From contig NZ_JAENHN010000023.1 of assembly GCF_016595795.1 (NCBI RefSeq), forward strand, positions 1 through 64,000: a stretch of DNA of 64,000 nt, read 5' to 3'. Source of the stretch: Clostridium yunnanense. GTDB lineage: Bacteria; Bacillota; Clostridia; Clostridiales; Clostridiaceae. A program made the position numbers and the translations under genes. Within the stretch, counting starts at the first letter, position 1; each line of letters opens with the position of its first letter. Below the pieces are notes generated by a model that worked only from the letters and a program-made list of their open reading frames with translations, had not been told where the DNA came from and searched no databases. Shown one piece after another: positions 9,143-17,984 of the stretch.

Positions 9143-9841
9143 ATGAAAAGTAACAGGATAGTATTAATTATATTTACAATAGTATTTTTTGTTGCCGTTC
9201 TTATAAATGTAAAGCCAAACGGTAAGGTAGTAGGAGAGAGCATAAGTGTATTTTGTAATAATGATAGAATAGAAATGACTATGGCTGTTTATAATGGTAT
9301 AAAAATTGATAATACATCTGTATACATTACAACTGACGATAAGAGCAATGCAGATATAAAGTTGAAGTACAATTCATGTATAAGTACAGAAGAACGACAG
9401 CAGTATAATATCTACAAACTGAGAAAGGAAAAGTTATACTCAATAACTAAGAAGGGAAATGGAATTAGATTAACATATTTAGATATAGAAAGATTATTAA
9501 ATGATAAAAGTAATCAATTTAATAATAAAATTTTATTATTTACTCCTAACACTTCTATATGGATTGATAACTATAAGAAAGATAACAATAAACCTTATGT
9601 ATATAAACCATTGGAAAATATAATTGGTGAAGATGAAACGATTATTGCGATTGCGTTTGAGGCAGAGATAAGTGATTTATTGAAATATGATGCGAATGTT
9701 ATTTATAAAGATAATAAAGAAGTTGAAGATGACTTTTGTATTTTAATAAAAAAAGGTAAATTTGATAATTATGAAGAGGATAAGATACTAAACGGATTAA
9801 ACAAAGAAATTCCTAAGCTAAAAGGGGAAAGTAATGAATAA
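9143..9841 (+). CDS. Signal-anchored extracytoplasmic protein, copy 2 of duplicated cassette (A2)
   Basis: 232 residues, exactly the length of A1 (3223-3921) and clearly its paralogue: N-terminal anchor (about 5-24), ISVFCNNDRIE, ADIKLKYNSCISTEE, a lysine/glycine-rich middle and LLFTPNTSIWI all line up with A1. The C-terminus is rich in charged residues. The family is not recognised. GGAGAAGAGT SD 5-6 nt before ATG. It overlaps B2 by 8 nt. The ~170-bp upstream gap after a terminator should hold a promoter. The divergence from A1 means the duplication is old or was kept under selection. Confidence 0.75.
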   Translation: MKSNRIVLIIFTIVFFVAVLINVKPNGKVVGESISVFCNNDRIEMTMAVYNGIKIDNTSVYITTDDKSNADIKLKYNSCISTEERQQYNIYKLRKEKLYSITKKGNGIRLTYLDIERLLNDKSNQFNNKILLFTPNTSIWIDNYKKDNNKPYVYKPLENIIGEDETIIAIAFEAEISDLLKYDANVIYKDNKEVEDDFCILIKKGKFDNYEEDKILNGLNKEIPKLKGESNE

Positions 9842-11612
9842 CAAAACATATAAAATGATTTTTTGCATTTTAGTAATTTGCATTTTATCAGTAATATTTG
9901 GTTCTCTAAGAAATACTAATGTGGAGCAATACAAGCGCTTTAAACTATATACAGTTGATAGTAAAAATAATCTTTCAGATAATGTGGATAAATCATTGAT
10001 AAAAGATATAAATATCTTAAATGATGAGTTTTGCGAGAAATATATATCAAAATTTAAAATAAATATTTTGCCTGAGGAAGGTGTTAAAGCTAGATATAGA
10101 ATTAGATTTAATTCAATTAATGGATTAAGCAATAAAGAAATTGATAATGTTTACGACTATTATGTTGAAACAATAAATCAGAACAATAAAGTTTTTCATA
10201 TATCACCGCTAGATAATAATGAAATACAGTATAAAAATGTAAGATTGAGTACAGTTATTATAAGTATTATGCAAGGAATACTCTATTCAATTGCTTTAAT
10301 ATTTTTGTTTAACGTGGTTTACATAAAAGGTGATCATGAAAATATGTTCTTTATTACTAGTGTAATTTTGTTTGCAACAGCTACAGCTTATGGATTATTT
10401 GCAATTCTATTATGTTCAGTTATTTCTTTTTCAATAGTGGCGCATATATTAAAAAAGAATAAAGAATATAAAAATTCGTTAATTAAAATAACATGCTTAG
10501 CTTTAATCTTAAGAGTTTTAGTTTCCATAGTAATAATGTTCTATAATTTTATAAAATACAGAACATTTTTATCATATACACAGACAGATGAAATATTTTA
10601 TTATTCTACTGGGGATTACATATACCAATCCCTTGTAAACTTTAAATGGCCCAATTTGAAAACTATAACCGGGATTAATCAATATGGTTATAATTTTTTT
10701 ATAGGTTCTATAAAATTTATAAACAATAGTGATATATTTATAACTGTTAAGCTTATAAATATATTGTTCAGTGTTATTTTTGTACTATTGATATTTAATT
10801 TTGCTTATACTATCACTAATAATGAGAAGATAGCTAAGATGAGTTCTATTCTTATAGCAATAATGCCAACTTTTGCAGTTTTCTCTGCTTTTGCCTTGAG
10901 GGATATATTTATATCTATTAATATATTCTTATTATTTTATATTGTAGTATGTAGTAATAAATTTAAAAATAAGATATTTAGTATAGTAGGAGCTATATTA
11001 TTAGTAATAAGTTTATGGTTTTTAAGAAGATATGCATTATTATTGACCTTAATGCTGATAACTTTGTATTTAATAGTAAGATTCTTGATTAATAAAAAAA
11101 TTAATATAGTAGCAATATTGATTTCTATGGCAGCTCTAGTTTGTGGATTGATTTTTATGTCCTCAAAATTGTATGGCTTTAGTATATTTAATATGATTAA
11201 GGGGTACATATTATCTCAAGGAATAGCAAAAGCTTTTTCCGGAGTTATATTAAGTTTAGTTAACTTAGATTTTCTAATAAATATTGGTGGCACAATATAT
11301 AATTCATATAAATATATGATATTACGTATTATGTATCCAGAAACAATTTTTTTAGTAGTGACGTTTCCTATAATGGCATTAGGTATGATTAAAGCTTTGA
11401 GAAAAGATGTGAGTTTTGTAATTACGACCTTCTTTATGTTTTTTGGATTTATATTAATTTATAAAATACAATATGGTGGGTGGTTTTTAAGAACTCAGTT
11501 GCAGATATTTCCTTTTCAATATATTTTTATTGCATGGGGTTTAATAGCTATTATTTATGAGTCTAATAGCAAAGTAGCTGTATACGCAAGAAAATTCATA
11601 GATAAGATTTAA
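9834..11612 (+). CDS. Polytopic membrane protein, GT-C/polymerase-like, copy 2 (B2)
   Basis: 592 residues. Collinear paralogue of B1 over the whole length: first TM, outside domain (VEQYKRFKLYTVDS, ARYRIRFNS), then about ten TM helices. TDEIFYY (about residue 250), FALRDIFIS (about 353) and YGGWFLRTQLQIFPFQY near the C-terminus are conserved in both copies, marking likely functional residues. AAAAGGGGAAAG SD just before the ATG, as in B1. A role in glycan polymerisation, ligation or sugar transfer outside the membrane is inference from motifs and neighbours. A terminator follows. Confidence 0.72.
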   Translation: MNNKTYKMIFCILVICILSVIFGSLRNTNVEQYKRFKLYTVDSKNNLSDNVDKSLIKDINILNDEFCEKYISKFKINILPEEGVKARYRIRFNSINGLSNKEIDNVYDYYVETINQNNKVFHISPLDNNEIQYKNVRLSTVIISIMQGILYSIALIFLFNVVYIKGDHENMFFITSVILFATATAYGLFAILLCSVISFSIVAHILKKNKEYKNSLIKITCLALILRVLVSIVIMFYNFIKYRTFLSYTQTDEIFYYSTGDYIYQSLVNFKWPNLKTITGINQYGYNFFIGSIKFINNSDIFITVKLINILFSVIFVLLIFNFAYTITNNEKIAKMSSILIAIMPTFAVFSAFALRDIFISINIFLLFYIVVCSNKFKNKIFSIVGAILLVISLWFLRRYALLLTLMLITLYLIVRFLINKKINIVAILISMAALVCGLIFMSSKLYGFSIFNMIKGYILSQGIAKAFSGVILSLVNLDFLINIGGTIYNSYKYMILRIMYPETIFLVVTFPIMALGMIKALRKDVSFVITTFFMFFGFILIYKIQYGGWFLRTQLQIFPFQYIFIAWGLIAIIYESNSKVAVYARKFIDKI

Positions 11613-11649
11613 ATTACTTATAGTAACTTGCTGCTATTGGGTATTAAGT

Positions 11650-11690
11650 GTAAAAAGGAGTTTACTTTTTTGTAGACTCCTTTTTACTTT
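11650..11690. terminator. Bidirectional terminator between B2 and the flippase
   Basis: 16-bp stem (one G-U pair) from 11651 to 11687 with a short T-rich loop and T-rich flanks on both strands, between convergent genes. Confidence 0.88.
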
Positions 11691-11748
11691 ATATTAAAGT
11701 GTAAAAGTTAATTTAGACATAAACTTAGTGATTTTATCAATAAATAAA

Positions 11749-13230
11749 CTATTTTTTGTATTGCTTAAGCTTATTTATTATTAATTTGACTTTAAACTTT
11801 TCTAGTACTTCGAGCAAAAACTCATCTCTAAGGAAAAGTAGAATTAATGAATAAACTAATGTGCACAAAGACATAGTGATAAGGATTATTAATATAATGT
11901 TATGTATTAATAATTTTACCATAAAAGATAATGGTATAAATAAAAGTGAAGTAAGTAAGTATCTCACTTTTTCTGGTGAAATTAAATTCAAATTAACTTT
12001 AAGAAACTTTTTTATCACTATATACTCTACTATTACCAACGCAAGTTCTACAGTAGTTGTAGAAGCTATGGTAGTAACATGATTTAAGTGGTTGCTATAA
12101 ATCAGTATTATCTTCAATAATAAATTTACTAAGCCGAAAGATGCAACTATAATCATAGCAAGTTTTTCTTGCTTTTTCACATAGAAAATGCTGTTGACTA
12201 ATAAGAAATCAAGTCCACTTAATATTATAAACACACTAAATATCCTAAGAACATTTACAGATTCAATATAAGTCGATTTATACAATAATAATATTATTTC
12301 TTTGGATAAGACCATCATACCTATTGCAGCAGGAAAGAGAAAAGCTAGATAGGTATTAGTTACCTTGTTTAACAAGGTCTCATAAGCTTCATCTCCATTT
12401 GATGCAATAACATTTGATAATCTAGGTATAGTAACAAGTATTATAGAAAGAAGCATAGTATTAACTATGCTTGATAATATCTGACCTATATTATAATAAC
12501 CAACAGATATTTCACTTACATAAGAACCAAGTAATAATTTATCTAGCTGATTATACAGAATAGAAGCATTTGACATAATTAAAATGATTAGGAGCGGTTT
12601 AATATGCTTTCTTAATTGCAGATTATTAAAATTAAATTTTATATTTTTCTTTATATAAACAAAGCTGAAAACATAATTGAAGAAGACTAATAGTGAATTT
12701 AAAGCTGCATATATTAAATAATCCGAAGATTTCTTAACAAGTAATAGTAAAAGCACTATGTAAAATATTCTTAGTATGATTGTCTTTATAGTTATAAAAT
12801 TGAAACTTTCAGTTGCTTCACATAGCCACTCGACATAAAATATGTTACTAAATAGTGTAAAACCATAGATTAAGAGCACTGGGAATTGAGGTTGTGATGA
12901 ATAATTAACAAATACAAACAAGATATATATAATTAATGATAAAGTGTTAGATATAACGCCTATTAAAAATAAACTAGTGAATAATTTTGAAAGTTTTTCT
13001 TTATCATCTCTAATCCTGCTAATTTCTCTAAGTCCATAATTATATATACCGAAGGTTGCGATTATTAAAAAGTAAACATATATTGCCTCACTATAATATA
13101 TACGACCTAAGTATTTTGGCCCAATTACTGTAGCGGCATATGGTCCTATTATAAGCGGGACTACTATATTAAATATATTCAGTAATAATTTATAAAAAAT
13201 ATTTTTAGTAATAGAATTTTTAGATTTCAT
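11749..13230 (-). CDS. Polysaccharide flippase, Wzx/MOP superfamily
   Basis: 493-residue membrane protein with about 12-14 TM helices, the size and layout of Wzx/RfbX flippases that move undecaprenyl-linked glycan units across the membrane. The N-terminal NIFYKLLLNIFNIVVPLIIGPYAATVIGP is typical of the family. It is the only gene of the locus on the minus strand and converges on B2. I chose the ATG at 13230 (MKSKNSI): GAAAGG lies 7 nt before it and only 1 nt before the ATG at 13236. A remnant similar to its C-terminus lies at 31358-31603. Confidence 0.88.
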   Translation of the reverse strand: MKSKNSITKNIFYKLLLNIFNIVVPLIIGPYAATVIGPKYLGRIYYSEAIYVYFLIIATFGIYNYGLREISRIRDDKEKLSKLFTSLFLIGVISNTLSLIIYILFVFVNYSSQPQFPVLLIYGFTLFSNIFYVEWLCEATESFNFITIKTIILRIFYIVLLLLLVKKSSDYLIYAALNSLLVFFNYVFSFVYIKKNIKFNFNNLQLRKHIKPLLIILIMSNASILYNQLDKLLLGSYVSEISVGYYNIGQILSSIVNTMLLSIILVTIPRLSNVIASNGDEAYETLLNKVTNTYLAFLFPAAIGMMVLSKEIILLLYKSTYIESVNVLRIFSVFIILSGLDFLLVNSIFYVKKQEKLAMIIVASFGLVNLLLKIILIYSNHLNHVTTIASTTTVELALVIVEYIVIKKFLKVNLNLISPEKVRYLLTSLLFIPLSFMVKLLIHNIILIILITMSLCTLVYSLILLFLRDEFLLEVLEKFKVKLIINKLKQYKK

Positions 13231-13558
13231 TAACATACCTTTCTTTTATATAGTTGTACTACATCAGAGTAAAATTTGTTGCTTTTAAATTCTATCACCA
13301 TGACCGGCTTCTATGATTTAAAAACACATCAAAAAGCATCTTAACTATTAATGGCATTTTACTTGATGAATAGATTTTATTTGCAATTGGTGCATCATTG
13401 TATGCAAAGATAAAAAAACCTTATTTTTAATATTTTGTCCTAATTATAATATTAAAAACATGTAATTAGTAAAAATAAGAAAAATATAAAAACTCCTAAA
13501 TAGAATCAGGAGTTTTTAATAGTGTAGTATTAGACATGTTTATACAAATCCAGGGGAG
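13231..13558. other. Gap between flippase and HAD gene
   Basis: Upstream region of the minus-strand flippase and downstream region of the HAD gene. A terminator for the HAD gene is at 13485-13518 (9-10 bp stem with flanking A and T runs). Nothing else is recognised. Confidence 0.5.
13485..13518 (-). terminator. Terminator of the HAD hydrolase gene
   Basis: Inverted repeat AAAACTCCT / AGGAGTTTT with a 10-nt loop, T-run on the minus strand, 40 nt after the stop. Confidence 0.8.
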
Positions 13559-14206
13559 TTATATAACAATATCTAAGTAACTTTCAATATAGTTGTTAGC
13601 TAAAGAAATTACCTTTTCTTTATCATCTTTTGAAGACTCATCATAAACAGCTACAACTTTCATGCCTGCTGCCTTAGCGCCTTGAACTGCAGGAAGAATA
13701 TCTTCAAAAACCACGCATTCATGGGGGTTAGCACCTAATTTTTTAGCTGATAACAGATACACATCTGGGAAGTTTTTACCTCTGGAAACTTCATCAGTAG
13801 TTGTTATGGTATCGAACAATTCATATATTCCATTAGCCTCTAATGCGGCCTTAAGTAACTCTTGAGAATTTGATGTAGCAAGTCCTATTTTAATGTTTAA
13901 AGACTTAAGCTTCATTAAAAAATCCTTTGCACCAGGTTTTAATTTTACGTCTTTAGTATAGTGTGCAACGGCCATAGAGTGCCATTCTTTCATAATATCT
14001 TCTACTGTATCTGAGATATTAAATTTGTTTTTAAAATAGATAGCTGTTTGCTCAAAGCTAAGATGACCTATTTCATCCTTAAGATTCTCAGGTTTTACAT
14101 ACCCCTTATTTATTAAATAATCAGTATCAATTTTTTCCCATATCCACATTGAATCTATCAGAGTACCATCTAAATCAAATATTGCTGCCTTTATATCTTT
14201 AAACAT
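13559..14206 (-). CDS. HAD-superfamily phosphatase, beta-phosphoglucomutase-like
   Basis: 215 residues. Motif I FDLDGTLIDS (Asp11, Asp13), motif II ATSNS, motif III lysine in VSRGKNFPDVYLLSA, motif IV VVFEDILPAVQGA: a subfamily IA HAD with a helical cap (about 20-90). Such enzymes dephosphorylate sugar phosphates or interconvert glucose phosphates; the substrate cannot be told from sequence. The cap differs from true beta-PGM, so general phosphatase is the safer call. GAGGTGA SD on the minus strand about 10 nt before ATG. Single gene with its own terminator. Confidence 0.88.
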   Translation of the reverse strand: MFKDIKAAIFDLDGTLIDSMWIWEKIDTDYLINKGYVKPENLKDEIGHLSFEQTAIYFKNKFNISDTVEDIMKEWHSMAVAHYTKDVKLKPGAKDFLMKLKSLNIKIGLATSNSQELLKAALEANGIYELFDTITTTDEVSRGKNFPDVYLLSAKKLGANPHECVVFEDILPAVQGAKAAGMKVVAVYDESSKDDKEKVISLANNYIESYLDIVI

Positions 14207-14595
14207 TATTAAAAATCACCTCATTAATATTCATTAATACCTCAAATAAAACTATTATGAAGAACAAGCTAATATGAAGGTTGTACAAAATTCACTATAT
14301 AAATTGTAAAATAGAATGTTAAATACATATGGAAGCTTGTATAATAATTTTAGTTCAAATTAATAAATATAGCAATGTAAAATTTACATATTGATATCCA
14401 ATAGGTAGGTGATTACAGTCCCAATGAGAAATACTTAAGAACCTAACTAGAAAGGATGGATTATAAAGATATAGTTGCAATTTTGGGGGAGGATGGACTA
14501 TCAATGGTTTGAAGATAAAAAAAAACACTATCATAATATCTTGGATAATCCAATTTGATAGTGGTTTTTAAAGTATAAATTATTTTCTATAGTCT
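14207..14595. other. Gap between HAD and hydrogenase genes
   Basis: Promoter region of the HAD gene (right to left) and the 3' region of the hydrogenase. A possible 18-codon ORF (14458-14514) has AAAGG directly against its ATG; too weak to call a gene. A terminator is at 14521-14573. Confidence 0.45.
14521..14573 (-). terminator. Terminator of the hydrogenase gene
   Basis: Stem ACACTATCA / TGATAGTGGT with a 22-nt loop. On the minus strand it ends in a run of nine T. It lies 23 nt after the stop. Confidence 0.85.
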
Positions 14596-15945
14596 TTAAA
14601 AGGTCCTCTCGAATATTTCTATTTTTTGCTTATCTTGAAAGTCCTTTAATGAGTTTATCCCTAGTTCTTTTAATACCTGAGCCATTATATCACTATGTGT
14701 AGCTACTTTTATTGGGGAATCATATGCGACCTTATTGGCAAATTCTCTTCCGTTTTCTCTTGGTATTAGAGCTTTTGGTCCACCTACACAGCCTCCTATG
14801 CACCCCATACCTTCTATAAAGTTTGCATCAACTTCACCTGCTTGAGCTTTTTCAAGTATTGCTTTACACTCTTTTACCCCGTTTGCTTGAACAGCTTTAA
14901 AAATTGAGTGCTTTTCTGGGAAAAGTTCTTCAATTGCTTCAGAAACAGCTATTGATACTCCACCAGTTCTGGCATAAAGTCTACCTCCTCTTGAAGCGTA
15001 TTCAATTGAAGGAACACCGTGTAATTCACCAGGCTTAATATCCAAAGTGTCGAAAATACCTTTTAATTCTTCAAAGGTTAGTACATAGTCGATTGCAGCA
15101 TCTATATCTTTATCTTTTGCTTCTGCTTTTTTAGCTATGCAAGGTCCTATGAAGACTACCTTGGCGTCAGGGTTTAATGTCTTAATTAATCTTCCAGCGG
15201 CAATCATTGGTGATACGGAAGGTGATACGTCTTTTACTAAATCGCTATAAACTTTCTTTAACATCCCAACCCACATAGGGCAACAACAAGAAGTTATAAG
15301 TAATCCTCCATCCTTACTGACGTGTTTATCAAATTCAGCAGCCTCTTTTATGGTCAACATATCAGCAGCAAATGCAACTTCAACCATATCTGAAAAGCCA
15401 AGTTTTATAAATGCAGAACGAAGCTGATCTAAGGTTACGTCGTCACCAAATTGACCAGAAATAGCTGGCGCTACTGCAGCTATTACCTTCTTGTTGTTTT
15501 TTAATAATTCCATGATTGGAATGAATTCTATTCTATCAATGAAATTACCGCTATCACAAGCATCAATACATAGTCCGCATTCAACACAAAGAGTATCATC
15601 TATGTAAGTATTACCAAAGTTCTTATCTTCAACAATAGCGTTGAATGGGCAAGCTAATTGGCACTTTGTAAGTCCTGAGTCTTTATCCTTACAATGATCT
15701 GAGCAGCTTCCAACCTTTTCAACTATTCTTTCTTTTACCTTATAGTCAGTTATAGCTTTTTTTAGATTATAAAGGTAATTATCATCTTTATCAACATCCA
15801 CTCCGCATAATGTAGCTATAATAGATTTTGCTTCTTCCCTATCAAAGTTAGGGTCGCTGATTATCTCGTTCACCACTTTGTCAAAGTCATCTTCATAATA
15901 TGCCTTAACAATTCTCTTGAACAAAGCTTCATATTCTTTTTTCAT
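14596..15945 (-). CDS. Monomeric [FeFe] hydrogenase, group B/CpIII-like
   Basis: 449 residues. An N-terminal helical part (about 1-75) is followed by a two-cluster ferredoxin domain (Cys-rich, about 80-135: CPFNAIVED, CVECGLCIDAC) and an H-cluster domain. The three H-cluster motifs are present but not in the classic form: TSCCCPMW (about 215-222; an extra Cys), GPCIAKKAE (about 265) and EGMGCIGGCVGG (about 376). No [2Fe-2S] N-terminal domain of CpI is seen. It would exchange electrons between ferredoxin and protons/H2 in the cytoplasm. AGGAGGAG SD 6 nt before ATG. Single gene. The maturases HydEFG are not in the window. Confidence 0.88.
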   Translation of the reverse strand: MKKEYEALFKRIVKAYYEDDFDKVVNEIISDPNFDREEAKSIIATLCGVDVDKDDNYLYNLKKAITDYKVKERIVEKVGSCSDHCKDKDSGLTKCQLACPFNAIVEDKNFGNTYIDDTLCVECGLCIDACDSGNFIDRIEFIPIMELLKNNKKVIAAVAPAISGQFGDDVTLDQLRSAFIKLGFSDMVEVAFAADMLTIKEAAEFDKHVSKDGGLLITSCCCPMWVGMLKKVYSDLVKDVSPSVSPMIAAGRLIKTLNPDAKVVFIGPCIAKKAEAKDKDIDAAIDYVLTFEELKGIFDTLDIKPGELHGVPSIEYASRGGRLYARTGGVSIAVSEAIEELFPEKHSIFKAVQANGVKECKAILEKAQAGEVDANFIEGMGCIGGCVGGPKALIPRENGREFANKVAYDSPIKVATHSDIMAQVLKELGINSLKDFQDKQKIEIFERTF

Positions 15946-16173
15946 GGAACTCCTCCTAATTATTAAATGGTAAATATAATAAATATAATTATATTTATGA
16001 CAAATATACTAATATTATTTTCTTTATAATGTTAATTAATTCATTAAACCTAAGCATATATTGTAAAAAAATAATAAATTTATGTGAATAAAATAATTTA
16101 AATTACAAACACTAATTATAGCTATAAGTGCGAAATTACAATATTTGAATTATTCAAAGAAAAGGTGATATTT

Positions 16174-16299
16174 ATGTTTTATATAATAGCAACAGCTTTC
16201 TCAATCTTAGTTGTACTTTTTTGTATATCTTTGTGTAAAGCAGCATCAAAAGAAGAAAGTTTTTATGAAAACTTAGAAAGAAAAAGAAAAAACAATTAA
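16174..16299 (+). CDS. Small single-pass membrane protein, 41 aa
   Basis: An ORF too short for usual gene finding: 41 codons, AAGGTGA SD 6-7 nt before ATG, TAA at 16297. Residues 2-21 form one hydrophobic helix (IIATAFSILVVLFCISL) and the last 18 residues are strongly charged (SKEESFYENLERKRKNN). No family recognised. It lies 62 bp before a lysin gene that lacks a signal peptide, so an export or holin-like role is possible, but that is speculation. It could equally be one of the many small membrane peptides of clostridia. Confidence 0.6.
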   Translation: MFYIIATAFSILVVLFCISLCKAASKEESFYENLERKRKNN

Positions 16300-16361
16300 T
16301 AATATTGAGTTATTTAAATATACATATAATAGTTGAATATTATATGGAGATGAATTTATAT

Positions 16362-17741
16362 ATGATAGATTTAGTATTGGATGCTGGTCATGGTGGAAGA
16401 GATCCGGGTGCCATTGGCCCAACAGGTTTGCAGGAAAAAGAATGTAACATTTATATTGCTAAAAAATGTGGACAGATTTTAAGAGAAAATGGAGTTACAG
16501 TGGAACAAACAAGAGATGATGATACCTACTTAGGGCTTTCAGAAAGAGCAAAACTGGCTAATGATGCTAATTGTAAATATTTTATAAGTATACACATAAA
16601 TAGTGCAGATGTTCAGTCGGCCAATGGTACAGAGGTATATGCATTAGTAAAAGGTGGAGAAGGAGAATTATTAGCAAAAAGAGTTCTGGATAATCTAGTG
16701 AATGAGATTAATTTAAGTAGCAGGGGAGTTAAATTCGCAAATTTTGCTGTATTAAGAGAAACTAATATGCCTGCAATATTGGTAGAGACATGCTTTATAA
16801 GCAATTCTAGTGAAGAAGCATTGTTAAGAGAAGATAGCTTTAAGGATAAAGTTGCTCTTTCAATAGCCAAAGGATTTCTTGACTATATAGGAAAACCGTA
16901 TAAAGAGAATACTGATTCAAGTGATACCAATGATAATAGACTTACATCTCTGATATCCAAAACATCATGTTTGAAGGATCAAGCTAAACAGTGGGCGAAA
17001 AATAATCAAGCAACAGATCTATTTATATCTTTAGCTGATTTATATTGGTCCTTATATTCATTTCACGGAAATATAAACCCTACAATAGCATATGCACAAG
17101 CTGCTTTAGAAACTGGATTTGGTAAATTTGAAGGTAGTATAGATGAAAACTATAAGAATCCAGCAGGATTAAAAAGTACAAGTGGTAGAGATGATAGTGC
17201 AGATTCTTTTGTTAAGTTTGCTAGTTGGAAAGACGGTGTTTCAGCGCAATTAGACCATTTAGCGCTATATGCAGGAGCAGAAGGGTATCCTAGCGATAAT
17301 ACTTCAGATCCTAGGCACTTTTCATATCTAGCTGGAAAGGTTAAATATGTAGAAGAACTTTCAGGCAATTGGGCAGCTTCTCAAGAGTATGGATTAAAGA
17401 TATTGCAATTGAAGTTTGCTATGGAAGGAACTACAGTTGTTGATAGATTCGAGGATGATAAGATTTATGAAGAGCCAGAAGAGGAAAATGCATCAAAAGA
17501 CGAAGAAACAATAAAAAATGTTAAAGAGAAATTAAATAGTTTTTCGGAAGAAATAGATAGTTTGAGAAATAGATATCAAGAGTTTTCTTCAATTATTGAA
17601 AGCTTCGATAAAATGCTTGAAGATAAAAATAATGAAAATAAAAAATTGTTAAAGGAGAATAGTGATTTAACAGAGAAAGTTAAGCAGTACGGCGAGGTTA
17701 TTGACGATATATTGAATATTATAAATACAAGGATAAAATAA
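16362..17741 (+). CDS. Two-domain peptidoglycan hydrolase: amidase_3 plus glucosaminidase, no signal peptide
   Basis: 459 residues. N-terminal zinc amidase_3 (about 2-175): DAGHGGRDPGAIG with a zinc His, GLQEKECN with a Glu, SIHINSA with the second zinc His, VETCFISN. It cleaves MurNAc-L-Ala bonds. A Glucosaminidase-type domain follows (about 205-345) with AYAQAALETGFGKFEG carrying the catalytic Glu. The tail (about 380-450) is a heptad coiled coil. No signal peptide or wall-binding repeats. I chose the ATG at 16362: the upstream extension to TTG 16305 is not a signal sequence and has no SD, while GGAG lies 12 nt before 16362. The two enzymes in one chain resemble phage endolysins, but no phage genes are near. 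Confidence 0.88.
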   Translation: MIDLVLDAGHGGRDPGAIGPTGLQEKECNIYIAKKCGQILRENGVTVEQTRDDDTYLGLSERAKLANDANCKYFISIHINSADVQSANGTEVYALVKGGEGELLAKRVLDNLVNEINLSSRGVKFANFAVLRETNMPAILVETCFISNSSEEALLREDSFKDKVALSIAKGFLDYIGKPYKENTDSSDTNDNRLTSLISKTSCLKDQAKQWAKNNQATDLFISLADLYWSLYSFHGNINPTIAYAQAALETGFGKFEGSIDENYKNPAGLKSTSGRDDSADSFVKFASWKDGVSAQLDHLALYAGAEGYPSDNTSDPRHFSYLAGKVKYVEELSGNWAASQEYGLKILQLKFAMEGTTVVDRFEDDKIYEEPEEENASKDEETIKNVKEKLNSFSEEIDSLRNRYQEFSSIIESFDKMLEDKNNENKKLLKENSDLTEKVKQYGEVIDDILNIINTRIK

Positions 17742-17771
17742 AAAGGAATTGTATAAATACAATTCCTTTTT
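17740..17771. terminator. Bidirectional terminator, lysin / tRNA-Pro
   Basis: 14-bp perfect stem (17740-17753 with 17758-17771), TAAA loop, A-run and T-run built into the stem. It serves both the lysin gene and the convergent tRNA. Confidence 0.92.
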
Positions 17772-17846
17772 GGTCGGGGTGACAGGGATCGAACCTGCGA
17801 CCTCATGGTCCCAAACCACGCGCGCTCCCATCTGCGCTACACCCCG
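17771..17846 (-). tRNA. tRNA-Pro (TGG)
   Basis: 76-nt cloverleaf on the minus strand. Acceptor CGGGGTG pairs with CACCCCG, the anticodon TGG is at 17811-17813, the T-loop is TTCGATC, and the 3' CCA is encoded at 17771-17773. Only tRNA in the interior of the window. Confidence 0.97.
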
Positions 17847-17984
17847 TGGCACATTGTTAATTATAAGGCACTTTTACATAGATGTCAACATACAAAATGA
17901 AAAAATATAAGATATAAATTTAATATTTTATGTTGTATAATAAATGTATAATTATTGGAATTATATTAGATGGAGGGATTATCA

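Noticed and set aside
14458-14514. 18-codon ORF before the hydrogenase terminator
   Set aside because: SD-like AAAGG touches the ATG with no spacing; too short and no support.
16362-17741. Prophage remnant
   Set aside because: The lysin looks endolysin-like, but no holin of known family, tail, integrase or att site is near.
17576-17852. Minus-strand ORFs over the lysin end and tRNA-Pro
   Set aside because: They read through a tRNA gene and terminator; shadows.
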